Shown: in pieces, positions 9,632 through 18,349 of the stretch
Layout of the letters: each line of letters starts with the position of its first letter
Position numbering within the stretch: the stretch's first letter is position 1
DNA from: an uncultured Hyphomicrobiales bacterium
GTDB lineage: Bacteria > Pseudomonadota > Alphaproteobacteria > Rhizobiales > Beijerinckiaceae
Reading direction: 5' to 3'
Assembly (NCBI GenBank): GCA_903847605.1
Contig: CAINED010000013.1
Span: forward strand, 124,001 to 188,000
DNA length: 64,000 nt
The notes under the pieces: model-generated
The model's database searches: none
What the model saw: the letters and a program-made list of their open reading frames with translations, nothing else
Told to the model about the DNA's origin: nothing
Translations under genes and position numbers: made by a program

Positions 9632-9826
9632 TTATTTCTGGAAGGCCGACCGACGGATGCGAAGCGCAATCACGGCCGCGACTGCCACCACGCTCAGTGT
9701 GACGAGAGCTAGGTCCGGGGCCGATGACACGAAGGCCGGCGCGCCGCCATGGAGGCTGACGACGGACATTGCGCTGGCCGGGGTGGCAAGCGCGCAAATG
9801 GCACCAAGCGAAGCGAGAATCTTCAT
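9632..9826 (-). CDS. Small exported protein with C-terminal membrane anchor
   Basis: A 64-aa protein from ATG 9826, which has AAAGG eight bases upstream. Residues 1-19 look like a Sec signal peptide (MKILASLGAICALATPASA). A short polar middle part follows, then one hydrophobic helix (LALVTLSVVAVAAVIAL) and a basic tail RIRRSAFQK. The pattern of signal peptide, short mature region, helix and arginine-rich end is like the tripartite sorting tails of exosortase-type substrates, but no PEP-like motif is present. I do not recognise the protein and assign no function. Confidence 0.6.
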   Translation of the reverse strand: MKILASLGAICALATPASAMSVVSLHGGAPAFVSSAPDLALVTLSVVAVAAVIALRIRRSAFQK

Positions 9827-9993
9827 GAAAAAGCCTTTCGGTGCGGAGTTACATGCGCAAGCTAAGGCCAACCTTAACGAGTCGTCAACAGGCGCTTCTC
9901 ATGGATCGGCCTTGCCTGGAAACATTGCTTTTTCGACGGCAAACGCCGATATCATAGACCAGATTGCCTTGCTGCCGCCCAAAGGACCGCAAA

Positions 9994-10560
9994 ATGTTCA
10001 TCCAGACCGAAGCGACGCCAAATCCGGCGACCCTCAAGTTCCTGCCCGGCAAGACGGTGATGGAAGCCGGGGTGCTGGAATTCAAGAATTCGGACGAGGC
10101 CCGGCGCTCGCCGCTCGCAGCTGCGCTGTTCGGCGTTGACGGCGTGAGCGGCGTCATGTTCGGCTTCGATTTCATCGCCGTCTCCAAGGACAACGGGGAA
10201 TGGCAGCACCTGAAGCCCGCGATTCTCGGCGCGATCATGGAGCATTTCATGAGCGGCGCGCCGTTGCTCAACGACGACGCGGTCACTGTAACAAGCGATG
10301 GCGAGGAGTTTTTCGCGCCTGAAGACGCCGAAACCGTCGAAACCATCAAGGAATTGCTTGAGACGCGCGTGCGTCCGGCAGTCGCCAGCGATGGCGGCGA
10401 CATTACTTTCCGCGGATTTCGCGACGGTACCGTCTATCTCACGATGAAGGGCGCCTGCGCCGGCTGCCCATCATCCACGGCCACTCTCAAGAGTGGTATC
10501 CAGAACCTTCTCAAGCATTTCGTGCCGGAAGTGCGCGAAGTCGAACAGATGACGGTCTGA
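9994..10560 (+). CDS. nfuA: Nfu/NifU-type iron-sulfur scaffold protein
   Basis: A 188-aa protein with an N-terminal Nfu_N domain (MFIQTEATPNPATLKFLPG) and a C-terminal NifU-like domain carrying the CxxC cluster ligands in GACAGCPSS near residue 160. Such proteins take up and pass on [4Fe-4S] clusters to client enzymes; MiaB, encoded 1.3 kb downstream, is a client class. The two-domain form is the usual alphaproteobacterial one. It starts the long plus-strand block and is divergent from the small exported protein. The gene symbol is given by domain type; the E. coli NfuA has a different N-terminal domain. Confidence 0.93.
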   Translation: MFIQTEATPNPATLKFLPGKTVMEAGVLEFKNSDEARRSPLAAALFGVDGVSGVMFGFDFIAVSKDNGEWQHLKPAILGAIMEHFMSGAPLLNDDAVTVTSDGEEFFAPEDAETVETIKELLETRVRPAVASDGGDITFRGFRDGTVYLTMKGACAGCPSSTATLKSGIQNLLKHFVPEVREVEQMTV

Positions 10561-10581
10561 CTTTTCGGACACTTTGCCTCC

Positions 10582-11274
10582 ATGCGCATTCTCGCCATCG
10601 ACACGGCGCTCAACACCGTCGCAGCCTGCGTCTGGGACGATCACGAGAGCCGGGTTGTCGCCAGCGAGGCGATGCCCGTCGAGCGCGGCCATGACGAGCA
10701 CCTGTTGCCGCTGGTCGAACGCGTTTTGGCGAAGACCGACGAGGGTCTGGATCACATCGACCGGATCGCTGTGACGATCGGGCCGGGTTCGTTCACCGGC
10801 ATCAGGATCGGGATTGCCGCCGCCCGGGCGATCGGCCTCGTTCGCAACATTCCCGTCATCGGCGTTCCCACGCTGATCGCTTTTGCGGCGCCTTTCATCG
10901 GCAAGGGAGAGGCCGCCGTCGCAGCCCTGATCGACGCCCGCCACGGGCAGGTCTATGCGCAGGTCTTTTCGGCCATCGGCAAATGCATTGTCGAACCGCG
11001 GATACTGCCTATGGCAGCGGCAATCCGGCTGATCGGCAGCGGGCCGGTATTCCTGACCGGAAATGCGGCGCAGGTGGCGGCCATCGAAGCCTGGTCATCC
11101 GGGCTCAAGGCGGAAGTCGCGGGCGAGACCGGCGCGCCCGAAATTTCCTATATCGCGCGCCTCGGCGCCCTCGCCGAACCTTCGGCCTCGCCGCCGGTGC
11201 CGATGTATCTCGCCGAAACCAGCTACAAGCGGGTGCAGCCCAGCCGCCTCACGGCGCAAACCTACTCCCCATGA
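10582..11274 (+). CDS. tsaB: tRNA threonylcarbamoyladenosine synthesis protein TsaB
   Basis: TsaB is the partner of TsaD and TsaE in making t6A37 on ANN-decoding tRNAs. The 230-aa protein shows the ASKHA fold start MRILAIDTALNTVAACV and the family segment TIGPGSFTGIRIGIAAARAIGL at about residues 65-88. It lacks the metal-binding histidines of TsaD, as expected for the non-catalytic partner. The stop codon overlaps the rimI start in an ATGA junction, and the gene follows nfu by 21 nt. Confidence 0.95.
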   Translation: MRILAIDTALNTVAACVWDDHESRVVASEAMPVERGHDEHLLPLVERVLAKTDEGLDHIDRIAVTIGPGSFTGIRIGIAAARAIGLVRNIPVIGVPTLIAFAAPFIGKGEAAVAALIDARHGQVYAQVFSAIGKCIVEPRILPMAAAIRLIGSGPVFLTGNAAQVAAIEAWSSGLKAEVAGETGAPEISYIARLGALAEPSASPPVPMYLAETSYKRVQPSRLTAQTYSP

Positions 11275-11759
11275 TCGACATGTTCTCGCTGCTGCGGCGG
11301 CGCAGCCCCCACACGCTGGAACATCTTCGCGCGGAACATGCGGCCGACTGCGCACGCCTTCATGCGCTATATTTCTCGCATCCGTGGAGCGTGAACGAGT
11401 TTGAGAGCCTGATCGCGAGCGCGAACGTTCACGGCGCTGCAGCGCTGGATGGAGCGGGGAAAGTCCTAGGCTTCGTGCTCGTGCGCCTTGCGGCGGACGA
11501 AGCGGAGATTCTCACCATTGCAGTCGACAAATCGGCGCGAAAACAGGGTATTGGCCGCGAGTTGCTGGAGAATCAGGCGGAAAGCCTCCGGCGCAATCGC
11601 GTGCGCAAGCTGTTTCTCGAAGTCGACGAGGACAATGCCGCCGCGCGCAAGCTCTACGGCAAATTCGGTTTCACCCAGGCCGGCATGCGGCCCGGCTACT
11701 ACCGCACGGCGAGCGGCAAGCCGGCGAATGCGCTGATCCTGTCCTGCGATCTCGGATAG
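11271..11759 (+). CDS. rimI: Ribosomal-protein-alanine N-acetyltransferase RimI-like
   Basis: A 162-aa GNAT protein starting [11 protein letters not shown]. The acetyl-CoA motif [10 protein letters not shown] and the C-terminal [18 protein letters not shown] segment are the RimI signature, and HPWSVNEFE near residue 40 matches the ribosomal S18 acetylating family. Its ATG overlaps tsaB by four bases, the usual pairing of these two genes. The N-terminus is a little longer than in E. coli RimI. Substrate is inferred from family and context only. Confidence 0.93.
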   Translation: MIDMFSLLRRRSPHTLEHLRAEHAADCARLHALYFSHPWSVNEFESLIASANVHGAAALDGAGKVLGFVLVRLAADEAEILTIAVDKSARKQGIGRELLENQAESLRRNRVRKLFLEVDEDNAAARKLYGKFGFTQAGMRPGYYRTASGKPANALILSCDLG

Positions 11760-11836
11760 AGCGGAACAGCAATTTCATCATGCTTTTGCGCGGGAAGTCG
11801 CGTAGAAGGCGTGGAAATCTCCCTGCCAGCAGCGTC

Positions 11837-13252
11837 ATGTCCGATATCGAAACCCTTCCCGCCGATACAGCCAGCCGCTACACGATCGCCGCGGACAGCG
11901 ACGCGCGTGCGCCCAAGCGCAAGGTACAAATCCGCTCCTTCGGTTGCCAGATGAATGCCTACGATGCGACGCGCATGGGCGATCTGCTGGAGAAGGAAGG
12001 CTACGAGGAAACGGCGACGCAGGACGACGCCGATCTCGTGATCCTCAACACCTGTCACATCCGGGAAAAGGCGTCGGAAAAGATTTTTTCCGAACTCGGC
12101 AAGCTGCGCATGGCCAAGCAGGACCGCGCCAACAGCGCCGCGCCGCTGCGCATCGCCGTTGCCGGCTGCGTGGCGCAGGCCGAGGGACAGGAAATCCGCC
12201 GCAGGCAGCCGGCGGTCGATGTCGTCGTCGGGCCGCAAAATTATCACCGCCTGGGCGACTTGCTCCGGCAAGCGGATGAGAAGGGCAGCGCGGTCGATAC
12301 GGAATTCCCGGTCGAGGACAAGTTCGATCACCTCATTGCGCCATCGCGCAAAAGACTGGCGCAGCGTGGCGTTTCGGCTTTCGTCACTGTGCAGGAAGGT
12401 TGCGACAAGTTCTGCACCTTCTGTGTGGTGCCCTATACGCGCGGCGCCGAGACATCCCGCACACCGGAAAGCATTCTGGCCGAGGTGCGCGAACTCGCTG
12501 AAGGCGGCATTCGCGAAGTGACACTGATCGGGCAGAACGTGAACGCCTATCATGGCGCGGACGGGAACGGCCATGACTGCTCGCTGGCCGGCCTCATGCA
12601 GAAAGCGGCCGCCATCGAAGGCATCGCGCGCATCCGCTACACGACGAGCCACCCGCGCGACATGGCCGACGATCTCATCGCAGCGCATCGCGATCTGGCC
12701 GCGCTGATGCCGTTCCTGCATCTGCCGGTGCAGTCCGGTTCCGATCGAATCCTCGAAGCCATGAACCGTAATCATACGGCGCTGGATTACATAGAACGCG
12801 TCCGCCGGATTCGCGCGGCGCGGCCCGATATTGCCCTTTCGTCCGATTTCATCGTCGGCTTTCCCGGCGAGAGCGAAGAGGATTTCCGCGCTACGCTGGC
12901 GCTGATCGAGGAGGTGACATTCGCCTCCAGCTATTTCTTCAAATATTCGGTTCGTCCCGGCACGCCCGCAGCCACGCTGGAGAATCAAATCGACGAAGCG
13001 ACCAAGAGCGAACGTCTCGCGCGTCTACAGAAGCTTGTGGACAGTCAGCGCCATGCCTTCAATTCAGCCACGGTCGGACGACGGCTTGACGTATTGTTCG
13101 AGCGGGAAGGTCGCCATGCCGGACAGATTGTCGGCAAGACGCCCTATCTGCAGGCGGTCGCCGTCGACGCGCCGCGCGAGTTGATTGGTCAGTGCGTCGA
13201 GGTGGAAATCACGCAATCGGGATCGAATTCCCTGTTCGGGCGTATTGTGTGA
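11837..13252 (+). CDS. miaB: tRNA-2-methylthio-N6-dimethylallyladenosine synthase MiaB
   Basis: MiaB is a radical-SAM methylthiotransferase that adds the 2-methylthio group at A37. The 471-aa protein has the three N-terminal cluster cysteines (SFGCQMN at residue 37, [17 protein letters not shown]), the radical-SAM motif CDKFCTFC, and a C-terminal TRAM domain. The ATG at 11837 was preferred to the upstream in-frame ATG at 11780, because the extra 19 residues are basic and unlike the family. A 77-nt gap separates it from rimI, with no gene in it. Confidence 0.97.
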   Translation: MSDIETLPADTASRYTIAADSDARAPKRKVQIRSFGCQMNAYDATRMGDLLEKEGYEETATQDDADLVILNTCHIREKASEKIFSELGKLRMAKQDRANSAAPLRIAVAGCVAQAEGQEIRRRQPAVDVVVGPQNYHRLGDLLRQADEKGSAVDTEFPVEDKFDHLIAPSRKRLAQRGVSAFVTVQEGCDKFCTFCVVPYTRGAETSRTPESILAEVRELAEGGIREVTLIGQNVNAYHGADGNGHDCSLAGLMQKAAAIEGIARIRYTTSHPRDMADDLIAAHRDLAALMPFLHLPVQSGSDRILEAMNRNHTALDYIERVRRIRAARPDIALSSDFIVGFPGESEEDFRATLALIEEVTFASSYFFKYSVRPGTPAATLENQIDEATKSERLARLQKLVDSQRHAFNSATVGRRLDVLFEREGRHAGQIVGKTPYLQAVAVDAPRELIGQCVEVEITQSGSNSLFGRIV

Positions 13253-13295
13253 GTCCTGCTGTCACAATCTTGTGGCCGAAGCCGGCCAGGACGGG

Positions 13296-14393
13296 ATGAT
13301 GAAGCCACAGAATCCGGGACGTACTTCTCAAGCCATCGCAACCGAGACTGCGCCGATGCGGCTTGTGCCGCAGCAAGGACGGGAAGCCGGACGAGACGGC
13401 GAGACCGGTGAAATCACCATCGCCTTCGACGACAATCGTTTCGCCTCGATCGTTTTCGGCCAATACGACCAGAACCTCGCCCGCGTCGAACGCCGCCTCG
13501 GCGTCACCGCGCAGGCCAGCGGCAATCATATCACCATCAAGGGACCGGCCGAGGCCTGCCAGAACGCACGGCGCGTGTTCGAGAATCTATATGCGCGCGC
13601 GAAACAGGGCCAGCGCATCGCGCTCGGCGATGTCGACGGCGCGTTACATGAGACGCTGGCGCAGGGGCTGCTCTTCCCCGCCGACGAAAAGGCTCCGCGC
13701 ACATCCTTCGCGCAAATCGCGACCCGCAAGCGCGGTGCAATCCGCGCCCGCAACGCTGCGCAAGACAGCTACATCCAGCTTCTGCGCAAGCATGAACTCG
13801 TGATCGCCGAGGGACCGGCGGGAACCGGCAAGACCTGGCTCGCTGTCGGCCACGCCGTGCAATTGCTGGAGCAGGGTGTTGTCGAGCGATTGATCCTGTC
13901 GCGGCCTGCCGTCGAAGCGGGCGAGCGGCTCGGCTTTCTGCCCGGCGACATGCGCGAGAAGGTCGATCCCTATCTGCGCCCCGTCTTCGATGCTCTGCAT
14001 GATTTCATGGACCCGCGTCTTGTCGAGCGCGGTTTGACGACCGGCATGATTGAAGTGGCGCCGCTCGCCTTCATGCGCGGACGCACGTTGTCGAACGCTT
14101 GCGTCCTTCTCGACGAAGCGCAGAACGCGACGGCGATGCAGATGAAGATGTTCCTGACGCGCCTCGGCGAGGGATCGCGCATGATCATCTGCGGCGATCC
14201 CAGCCAGATCGATCTTCCCTATGCGCAGAAGTCCGGGCTGGTCGAAGCCATCGAAATTCTCGTCGGCCTCGAAGGCATCGGTCATGTGGTGTTCGGCGAA
14301 GGCGATGTCGTGCGTCACGATCTTGTGGCGCGTATCGTGAGGGCTTACGAGGCGCGGGCGCGCGCCAAACTCGAAAACAAGACCGACAGCTGA
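13296..14393 (+). CDS. PhoH-like ATPase
   Basis: A 365-aa PhoH-family protein: an N-terminal KH-like region (residues ~25-110), then a P-loop ATPase with Walker A GPAGTGKTWLA and Walker B VLLDEAQNAT. The family is linked to RNA metabolism and is regularly next to ybeY, as here. Two ATGs stand together at 13296 and 13299 with AGGA just upstream; I chose the first. The stop is 9 nt before ybeY. Confidence 0.93.
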   Translation: MMKPQNPGRTSQAIATETAPMRLVPQQGREAGRDGETGEITIAFDDNRFASIVFGQYDQNLARVERRLGVTAQASGNHITIKGPAEACQNARRVFENLYARAKQGQRIALGDVDGALHETLAQGLLFPADEKAPRTSFAQIATRKRGAIRARNAAQDSYIQLLRKHELVIAEGPAGTGKTWLAVGHAVQLLEQGVVERLILSRPAVEAGERLGFLPGDMREKVDPYLRPVFDALHDFMDPRLVERGLTTGMIEVAPLAFMRGRTLSNACVLLDEAQNATAMQMKMFLTRLGEGSRMIICGDPSQIDLPYAQKSGLVEAIEILVGLEGIGHVVFGEGDVVRHDLVARIVRAYEARARAKLENKTDS

Positions 14394-14402
14394 CTGTCCG
14401 CC

Positions 14403-14900
14403 ATGGCTTCGGAAATAGACGTCATCGTCGAAACGGACGGTTGGAGAGCGGATTTCGATCCCGACGATTTGTCGCAAATTTGCATCAAGGCTGCTGCTAA
14501 AGGACGCCGCGCGGTTCCCCGCAAATCTTGGGAGGTGAGCGTCGTTTTTTCTTCCGACAAACAGTTGCGCGAACTCAATCGCCAGTGGCGAAAGATCGAC
14601 AAGCCGACGAATGTTCTTTCTTTTCCGGTGCCTTCGCCCGGCAAGGGCGCGCCAGTCATACCGCTTGGCGATATCATTCTCGGATTGGAAACGGTGAAGC
14701 GGGAAGCGGAAGAGCAGAACAAGACTTTTCGCGACCACACGGCGCATCTGATCGTCCATGGATTTCTGCACCTGATCGGCTATGATCACGAGACCGACCA
14801 ACAAGCGGAAGAAATGGAAGGAGAGGAAACCGGCATTCTCGCCGCCCTCGGGATTGCAAACCCGTATGAAGGCGATTGGCGCCCCGAGACTGCCGCCTGA
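14403..14900 (+). CDS. ybeY: Endoribonuclease YbeY
   Basis: YbeY is a zinc endoribonuclease needed for 16S rRNA 3'-end maturation and ribosome quality control. The 165-aa protein carries the zinc motif HGFLHLIGYDH with its three histidines near residues 119-129, and the PTNVLSFP segment. It lies between phoH (9 nt before) and the CorC-like gene (6 nt after), the common order in alphaproteobacteria. Confidence 0.97.
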   Translation: MASEIDVIVETDGWRADFDPDDLSQICIKAAAKGRRAVPRKSWEVSVVFSSDKQLRELNRQWRKIDKPTNVLSFPVPSPGKGAPVIPLGDIILGLETVKREAEEQNKTFRDHTAHLIVHGFLHLIGYDHETDQQAEEMEGEETGILAALGIANPYEGDWRPETAA

Positions 14901-14906
14901 CCGATT

Positions 14907-15875
14907 ATGAACGACGACCCTTCAAGTAATGGCAAAACCGAACGCAGCGGGCTGTTCGACCGCTTGCGCAATTTGTTCGGCGCTCAACAAACCTCGGTGC
15001 GCGAAGATATTGAAGAAGCGCTCGAAGAATCTTCCGAAGGCGACCTGAGCGCGCAAGAGCGCTCCATGTTGCGCAGCGTTCTCGGCCTGCACGAAATGCG
15101 CGTGCGCGACGTGATGGTGCCGCGCACTGATATCACCGCCATCGAGAAGAGCGACTCTCTCGGGCATGTCCTGAAACTGTTTCGTACGGCAGGGCATTCG
15201 CGCCTGCCGGTCTATGATGGCAGCCTCGATGCCCCGCAGGGCATGGTCCATATTCGCGACTTCCTCGAATTGCTGGCGAAAATGTCAGCCGACGCCGGCA
15301 GCTCGCTGAGAGCCAAGTTGCAGGGCAAGGCACCGGAATATGCCGGCGAAACATTCGGCGCGATCGACCTGTCGAAGCCCATTCCCGTTTCGAAAGTGCT
15401 GCGCCCCGTATTATTCGCGCCGCCGTCGATGCCTGTGCTCGACCTTCTGGTGCGGATGCAGGCGCAGCGCACCCACATAGCCCTCGTGATCGACGAATAT
15501 GGCGGTACGGACGGGCTCGTCTCCATCGAAGACATCGTCGAGGTCATCGTCGGCGATATCGAGGACGAACACGATATCGACGAGACGCCGCGCATCGAGA
15601 GTACGGGCGAGGGGACTTTCATCATCGACGGGCGAGCGGGGGTCGATCAGGCCATTGCAGTGACGGGCGTCGATTTCATGTCGACAGGCGAGGCCGAAGA
15701 CATCGAAACGGTGGGCGGATTCGTCGCGACTGTCGCCGGCCGCATTCCCGAAAAAGGCGAAATCATAGCGCTCGCCGGAGAATGGGAATTCGAAATCGCC
15801 GATGCGGACCGGCGGCGCGTGAAACGCGTGACCTTGCGCCGCAAAGCGGTCCCAGAGACAGCCGCACAGAGCTAG
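14907..15875 (+). CDS. CorC/HlyC-type CBS-domain protein
   Basis: A 322-aa soluble protein with two CBS domains (MRVRDVMVPRTDITAIE at ~residues 65-82, and the region around FAPPSMPVLDLLVRMQAQ with IDEYGGTDGLVSIEDIVEVIVGDI) and a C-terminal transporter-associated CorC/HlyC domain. Family members influence magnesium and cobalt efflux. It lacks the CNNM/DUF21 membrane domain and so would act as a cytoplasmic partner. It is coupled to ybeY with a 6-nt gap and followed by lnt, as in many Gram-negatives. Confidence 0.92.
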   Translation: MNDDPSSNGKTERSGLFDRLRNLFGAQQTSVREDIEEALEESSEGDLSAQERSMLRSVLGLHEMRVRDVMVPRTDITAIEKSDSLGHVLKLFRTAGHSRLPVYDGSLDAPQGMVHIRDFLELLAKMSADAGSSLRAKLQGKAPEYAGETFGAIDLSKPIPVSKVLRPVLFAPPSMPVLDLLVRMQAQRTHIALVIDEYGGTDGLVSIEDIVEVIVGDIEDEHDIDETPRIESTGEGTFIIDGRAGVDQAIAVTGVDFMSTGEAEDIETVGGFVATVAGRIPEKGEIIALAGEWEFEIADADRRRVKRVTLRRKAVPETAAQS

Positions 15876-15955
15876 CCGCTATGGTATGAGTTCTTCTCTG
15901 CGAATCACGCACGCATTCATGGCGTGGGGCATCGCGGTCTCGGAGAAGGCGGAGC

Positions 15956-17617
15956 TTGCGACAGGACGGCATTATCGTCAGGGCGGCGCATCGCGTGATT
16001 CTGTCCGCCGGATGGGAGCGCCGGATCATCGCCTTCATCGCTGGCGCCGTTGGCGCGCTCGCGATGGCCCCTGTCGATCTATTTCCCTTGCTTGCTGTGC
16101 CGATGTGCGTCGCCGTCTGGCTGATCGATGGCTCCGCGCAGGCGAGCGCAAAAACGGGCAGTTTGTCTCTCATGCGTTCCGCCATCGCGGCGGCGAAAGA
16201 TGGCTGGTGGCTCGGCTTCGGCTATTTCGTTGCAGGCCTATGGTGGCTCGGCGCAGCATTCCTGGTGGAAGCAGACCAGTTCGCATGGGCATTGCCGCTC
16301 GGAGTTCTCGGCCTGCCTGCCGGACTCGCACTCTTCACGGCCCTCGGTTTTTTCGTCGCCCGCCTGCTGTGGTCGAGCGGGGCGGCCCGCATTCTCGCGC
16401 TCGCCGCAGGCGTTGGTATTTCGGAATGGCTGCGCGGAATAGTTCTTACGGGATTCCCGTGGAACAGTTTTGGACTGGCGCTCGGCGGCAATCTTGTTCT
16501 CGGACAGGCCGCGGCCATTGTCGGCCTGCATGGTTTGACTTTCGCCGCCATCGCGATTGCCGCAAGTCCGGCCACACTGGCCGATGGCGTCCTCCGCAGA
16601 CGCTGGTGGAAACAGCCTGTCGGCTACGCCCTGATTGCACTTGCAGGGCTGACTGTATTCGGCGCGCTGCGCCTTGCAGGCAACCAGACCAGTTATGCGG
16701 CGCAGCCACGGCTTCGCATCATGCAGCCGAACCTGCCGCAGGATGCGAAGTTCAAGGTCGAGAACAAGGATGAAATCCTCGACCATTATATTCGTCTCTC
16801 CGGAAGCACGACGGTGGACCATCCCGAGGGGCTCGCGACCGTCACGCATCTGATTTGGCCGGAATCGGCTTTTCCCTTCATCATTTCGCGCGATGCGGAA
16901 GCGCTTGCCAAGGTCGGTGCGATCATCGCGCGTGGCGCCCATCTTATCACCGGCGCGGCGCGCGCCGAACCGCCGCGCGACAGCAAAGCCGGCCGCGGCG
17001 CGCAGCGGGCGAGCTATTTCAATTCCATCCATGTGATCGAGGCGGGCGGCGCTATTGCCGACACCTACGACAAGGTGCATCTGGTGCCCTTCGGCGAATA
17101 TCTGCCCTTCGCACGATTGCTCGAGGCGCTACGCCTGCGCCAGTTCGTGCATATTCCCGGCGGTTTCGAACCGGGAGCGCGGCAGCGGCCCCTTGCCGTT
17201 CCCGGCCTGCCGGGCGTTGCGCCGCTCGTCTGTTACGAGGCGATTTTTCCCGGCGAGGTCATTCCGAGGATTGGCGGCGCAGAGCGTCCGGGAGTGATGC
17301 TCAATGTCACCAATGACGCCTGGTTCGGGATCACGCCAGGACCGCATCAGCATTTCGCGGCAGCGCGGCTGAGGACCATCGAAGAAGGATTGCCGCTGGT
17401 GCGCGCGGCGAATAACGGGATCTCGGCGGTCATCGATTCCTACGGTCGTGTCGTGGCGAGACTCGGACTCGGCGAGACAGGCGTGCTCGACAGCCGCCTT
17501 CCTGTCGCCGGATCGCCGACGCCGTTCAGCCGGTGGCCGCTCGCGGGGCCTGGCTTGCTCGCGGCGCTGATGCTGGCGGGCGCGCTGTTCCTGCGGCGGC
17601 GGTCACATTCCATCTGA
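15956..17617 (+). CDS. lnt: Apolipoprotein N-acyltransferase
   Basis: Lnt adds the third acyl chain to lipoproteins in the inner membrane. The 553-aa protein has several hydrophobic N-terminal segments, then a periplasmic nitrilase domain with the catalytic triad Glu in WPESAFPF, Lys in DKVHLVPFGEY and Cys in VCYEAIFPGE, and a final hydrophobic helix with an RRR tail. The start is a TTG at 15956 preceded by AAGG at six bases; no better start exists. It follows the CorC-like gene by 80 nt. Confidence 0.96.
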   Translation: MRQDGIIVRAAHRVILSAGWERRIIAFIAGAVGALAMAPVDLFPLLAVPMCVAVWLIDGSAQASAKTGSLSLMRSAIAAAKDGWWLGFGYFVAGLWWLGAAFLVEADQFAWALPLGVLGLPAGLALFTALGFFVARLLWSSGAARILALAAGVGISEWLRGIVLTGFPWNSFGLALGGNLVLGQAAAIVGLHGLTFAAIAIAASPATLADGVLRRRWWKQPVGYALIALAGLTVFGALRLAGNQTSYAAQPRLRIMQPNLPQDAKFKVENKDEILDHYIRLSGSTTVDHPEGLATVTHLIWPESAFPFIISRDAEALAKVGAIIARGAHLITGAARAEPPRDSKAGRGAQRASYFNSIHVIEAGGAIADTYDKVHLVPFGEYLPFARLLEALRLRQFVHIPGGFEPGARQRPLAVPGLPGVAPLVCYEAIFPGEVIPRIGGAERPGVMLNVTNDAWFGITPGPHQHFAAARLRTIEEGLPLVRAANNGISAVIDSYGRVVARLGLGETGVLDSRLPVAGSPTPFSRWPLAGPGLLAALMLAGALFLRRRSHSI

Positions 17618-17718
17618 CGCCACAAGCCCTGTCGGATCTCGCCACGTTGCATTCGCCCGCCGACACTCGTATGACGCGAGTGAACGTCTGTCACGCTTCC
17701 GCGGACGAGGGAGAGAGA

Positions 17719-18156
17719 ATGCGGTCGCCGAATCCGATCGACAAGCATGTCGGCGCACGCGTGCGAATGCGCCGCATCATGCTCGGCTATAGTCAGGAGA
17801 GACTGGCGGAATCGCTCGGCGTCACATTTCAGCAAGTACAGAAATACGAAAAAGGCACCAATCGCATCGGCGCCAGCCGCCTGCAGGAAATTTCCAAGAC
17901 GCTGCAAGCGCCGCCCGCCTTCTTCTTCGAGGGCGCGCCGACGGGAGATGTCCCAACAGAAATGGGATTTCGCGAAGACCCCTCCGCCGCCTATGTGACC
18001 GACTTCCTTTCCACTGCCGAAGGCCTTCAATTGAATAAGGCTTTCGCCCGGATCAAGGACGCCAAGGTGCGTCGCCGCATCCTCGAACTCGTGATGTCGC
18101 TCGCGCCTCCCGACGAAGAAACGGTCAATAAGCAGGGCGGCGGCGCAGTGTCCTGA
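17719..18156 (+). CDS. XRE-family transcriptional regulator, PraR-like
   Basis: A 145-aa protein with an N-terminal Cro/C1-type helix-turn-helix (RRIMLGYSQERLAESLGVTFQQVQKYEKGTNR in its core) and a helical C-terminal part ending in a KVRRRILELVMSLA helix. The layout and its place between lnt and metK fit the rhizobial PraR group, studied as a regulator of polyhydroxybutyrate and surface attachment genes. The ATG at 17719 has GAGGGAGAG directly upstream; the longer open frame overlaps lnt and is not supported. A PHB depolymerase is encoded 5 kb away, but a regulatory link is not shown. Confidence 0.9.
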   Translation: MRSPNPIDKHVGARVRMRRIMLGYSQERLAESLGVTFQQVQKYEKGTNRIGASRLQEISKTLQAPPAFFFEGAPTGDVPTEMGFREDPSAAYVTDFLSTAEGLQLNKAFARIKDAKVRRRILELVMSLAPPDEETVNKQGGGAVS

Positions 18157-18203
18157 TTGGGCGGCATCCCGTTCGCTTTACAGAACAAATTCGGCAAATT
18201 CGC

Positions 18204-18233
18204 TTGACCGAACGAACGCCCCCTGCCAAATAG
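18204..18233 (+). promoter_or_regulatory. Probable metK promoter
   Basis: A TTGACC -35 hexamer at 18204-18209 is followed after 17 bp by CAAATA (18227-18232), read as a weak -10 element. It lies in the 193-bp space between the regulator gene and metK and would give a leader of about 110 nt. The -35 is close to consensus; the -10 is not. Confidence 0.45.
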
Positions 18234-18241
18234 GCGCGCTT

Positions 18242-18342
18242 TCCGGCGACCCTGCCGGAGCTCGAGCCGTCAGTTCCTCGCATCGCGAATTGTCGCCTGC
18301 CGGTTTCGAATGAGCTTCAATCCGCAAGCCGCAAACCGGAGG
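18242..18342 (+). promoter_or_regulatory. Structured metK 5' leader that buries the Shine-Dalgarno
   Basis: Two hairpins are seen. The first is a 6-bp perfect stem TCCGGC/GCCGGA (18242-18259, six-base loop). The second pairs CCGGTTT (18300-18306) with AAACCGG (18333-18339), with an inner GCTT/AAGC stem; the 3' arm overlaps the GGAGG Shine-Dalgarno (18338-18342) of metK, 7 nt before the GTG. The loop also contains a CTTC that could pair with GGAG as in an H-type pseudoknot. metK leaders of some alphaproteobacteria carry SAM/SAH riboswitches; this sequence does not clearly match that class. Confidence 0.45.
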
Positions 18343-18349
18343 CATCGCC

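Noticed and set aside
11699-12988. 429-codon open frame on the minus strand
   Set aside because: It is antisense to miaB, whose radical-SAM and TRAM features are unmistakable.
18180-18349. SAM-II riboswitch upstream of metK
   Set aside because: The conserved SAM-II core and its pseudoknot tail are not present; only a general structured leader can be claimed.
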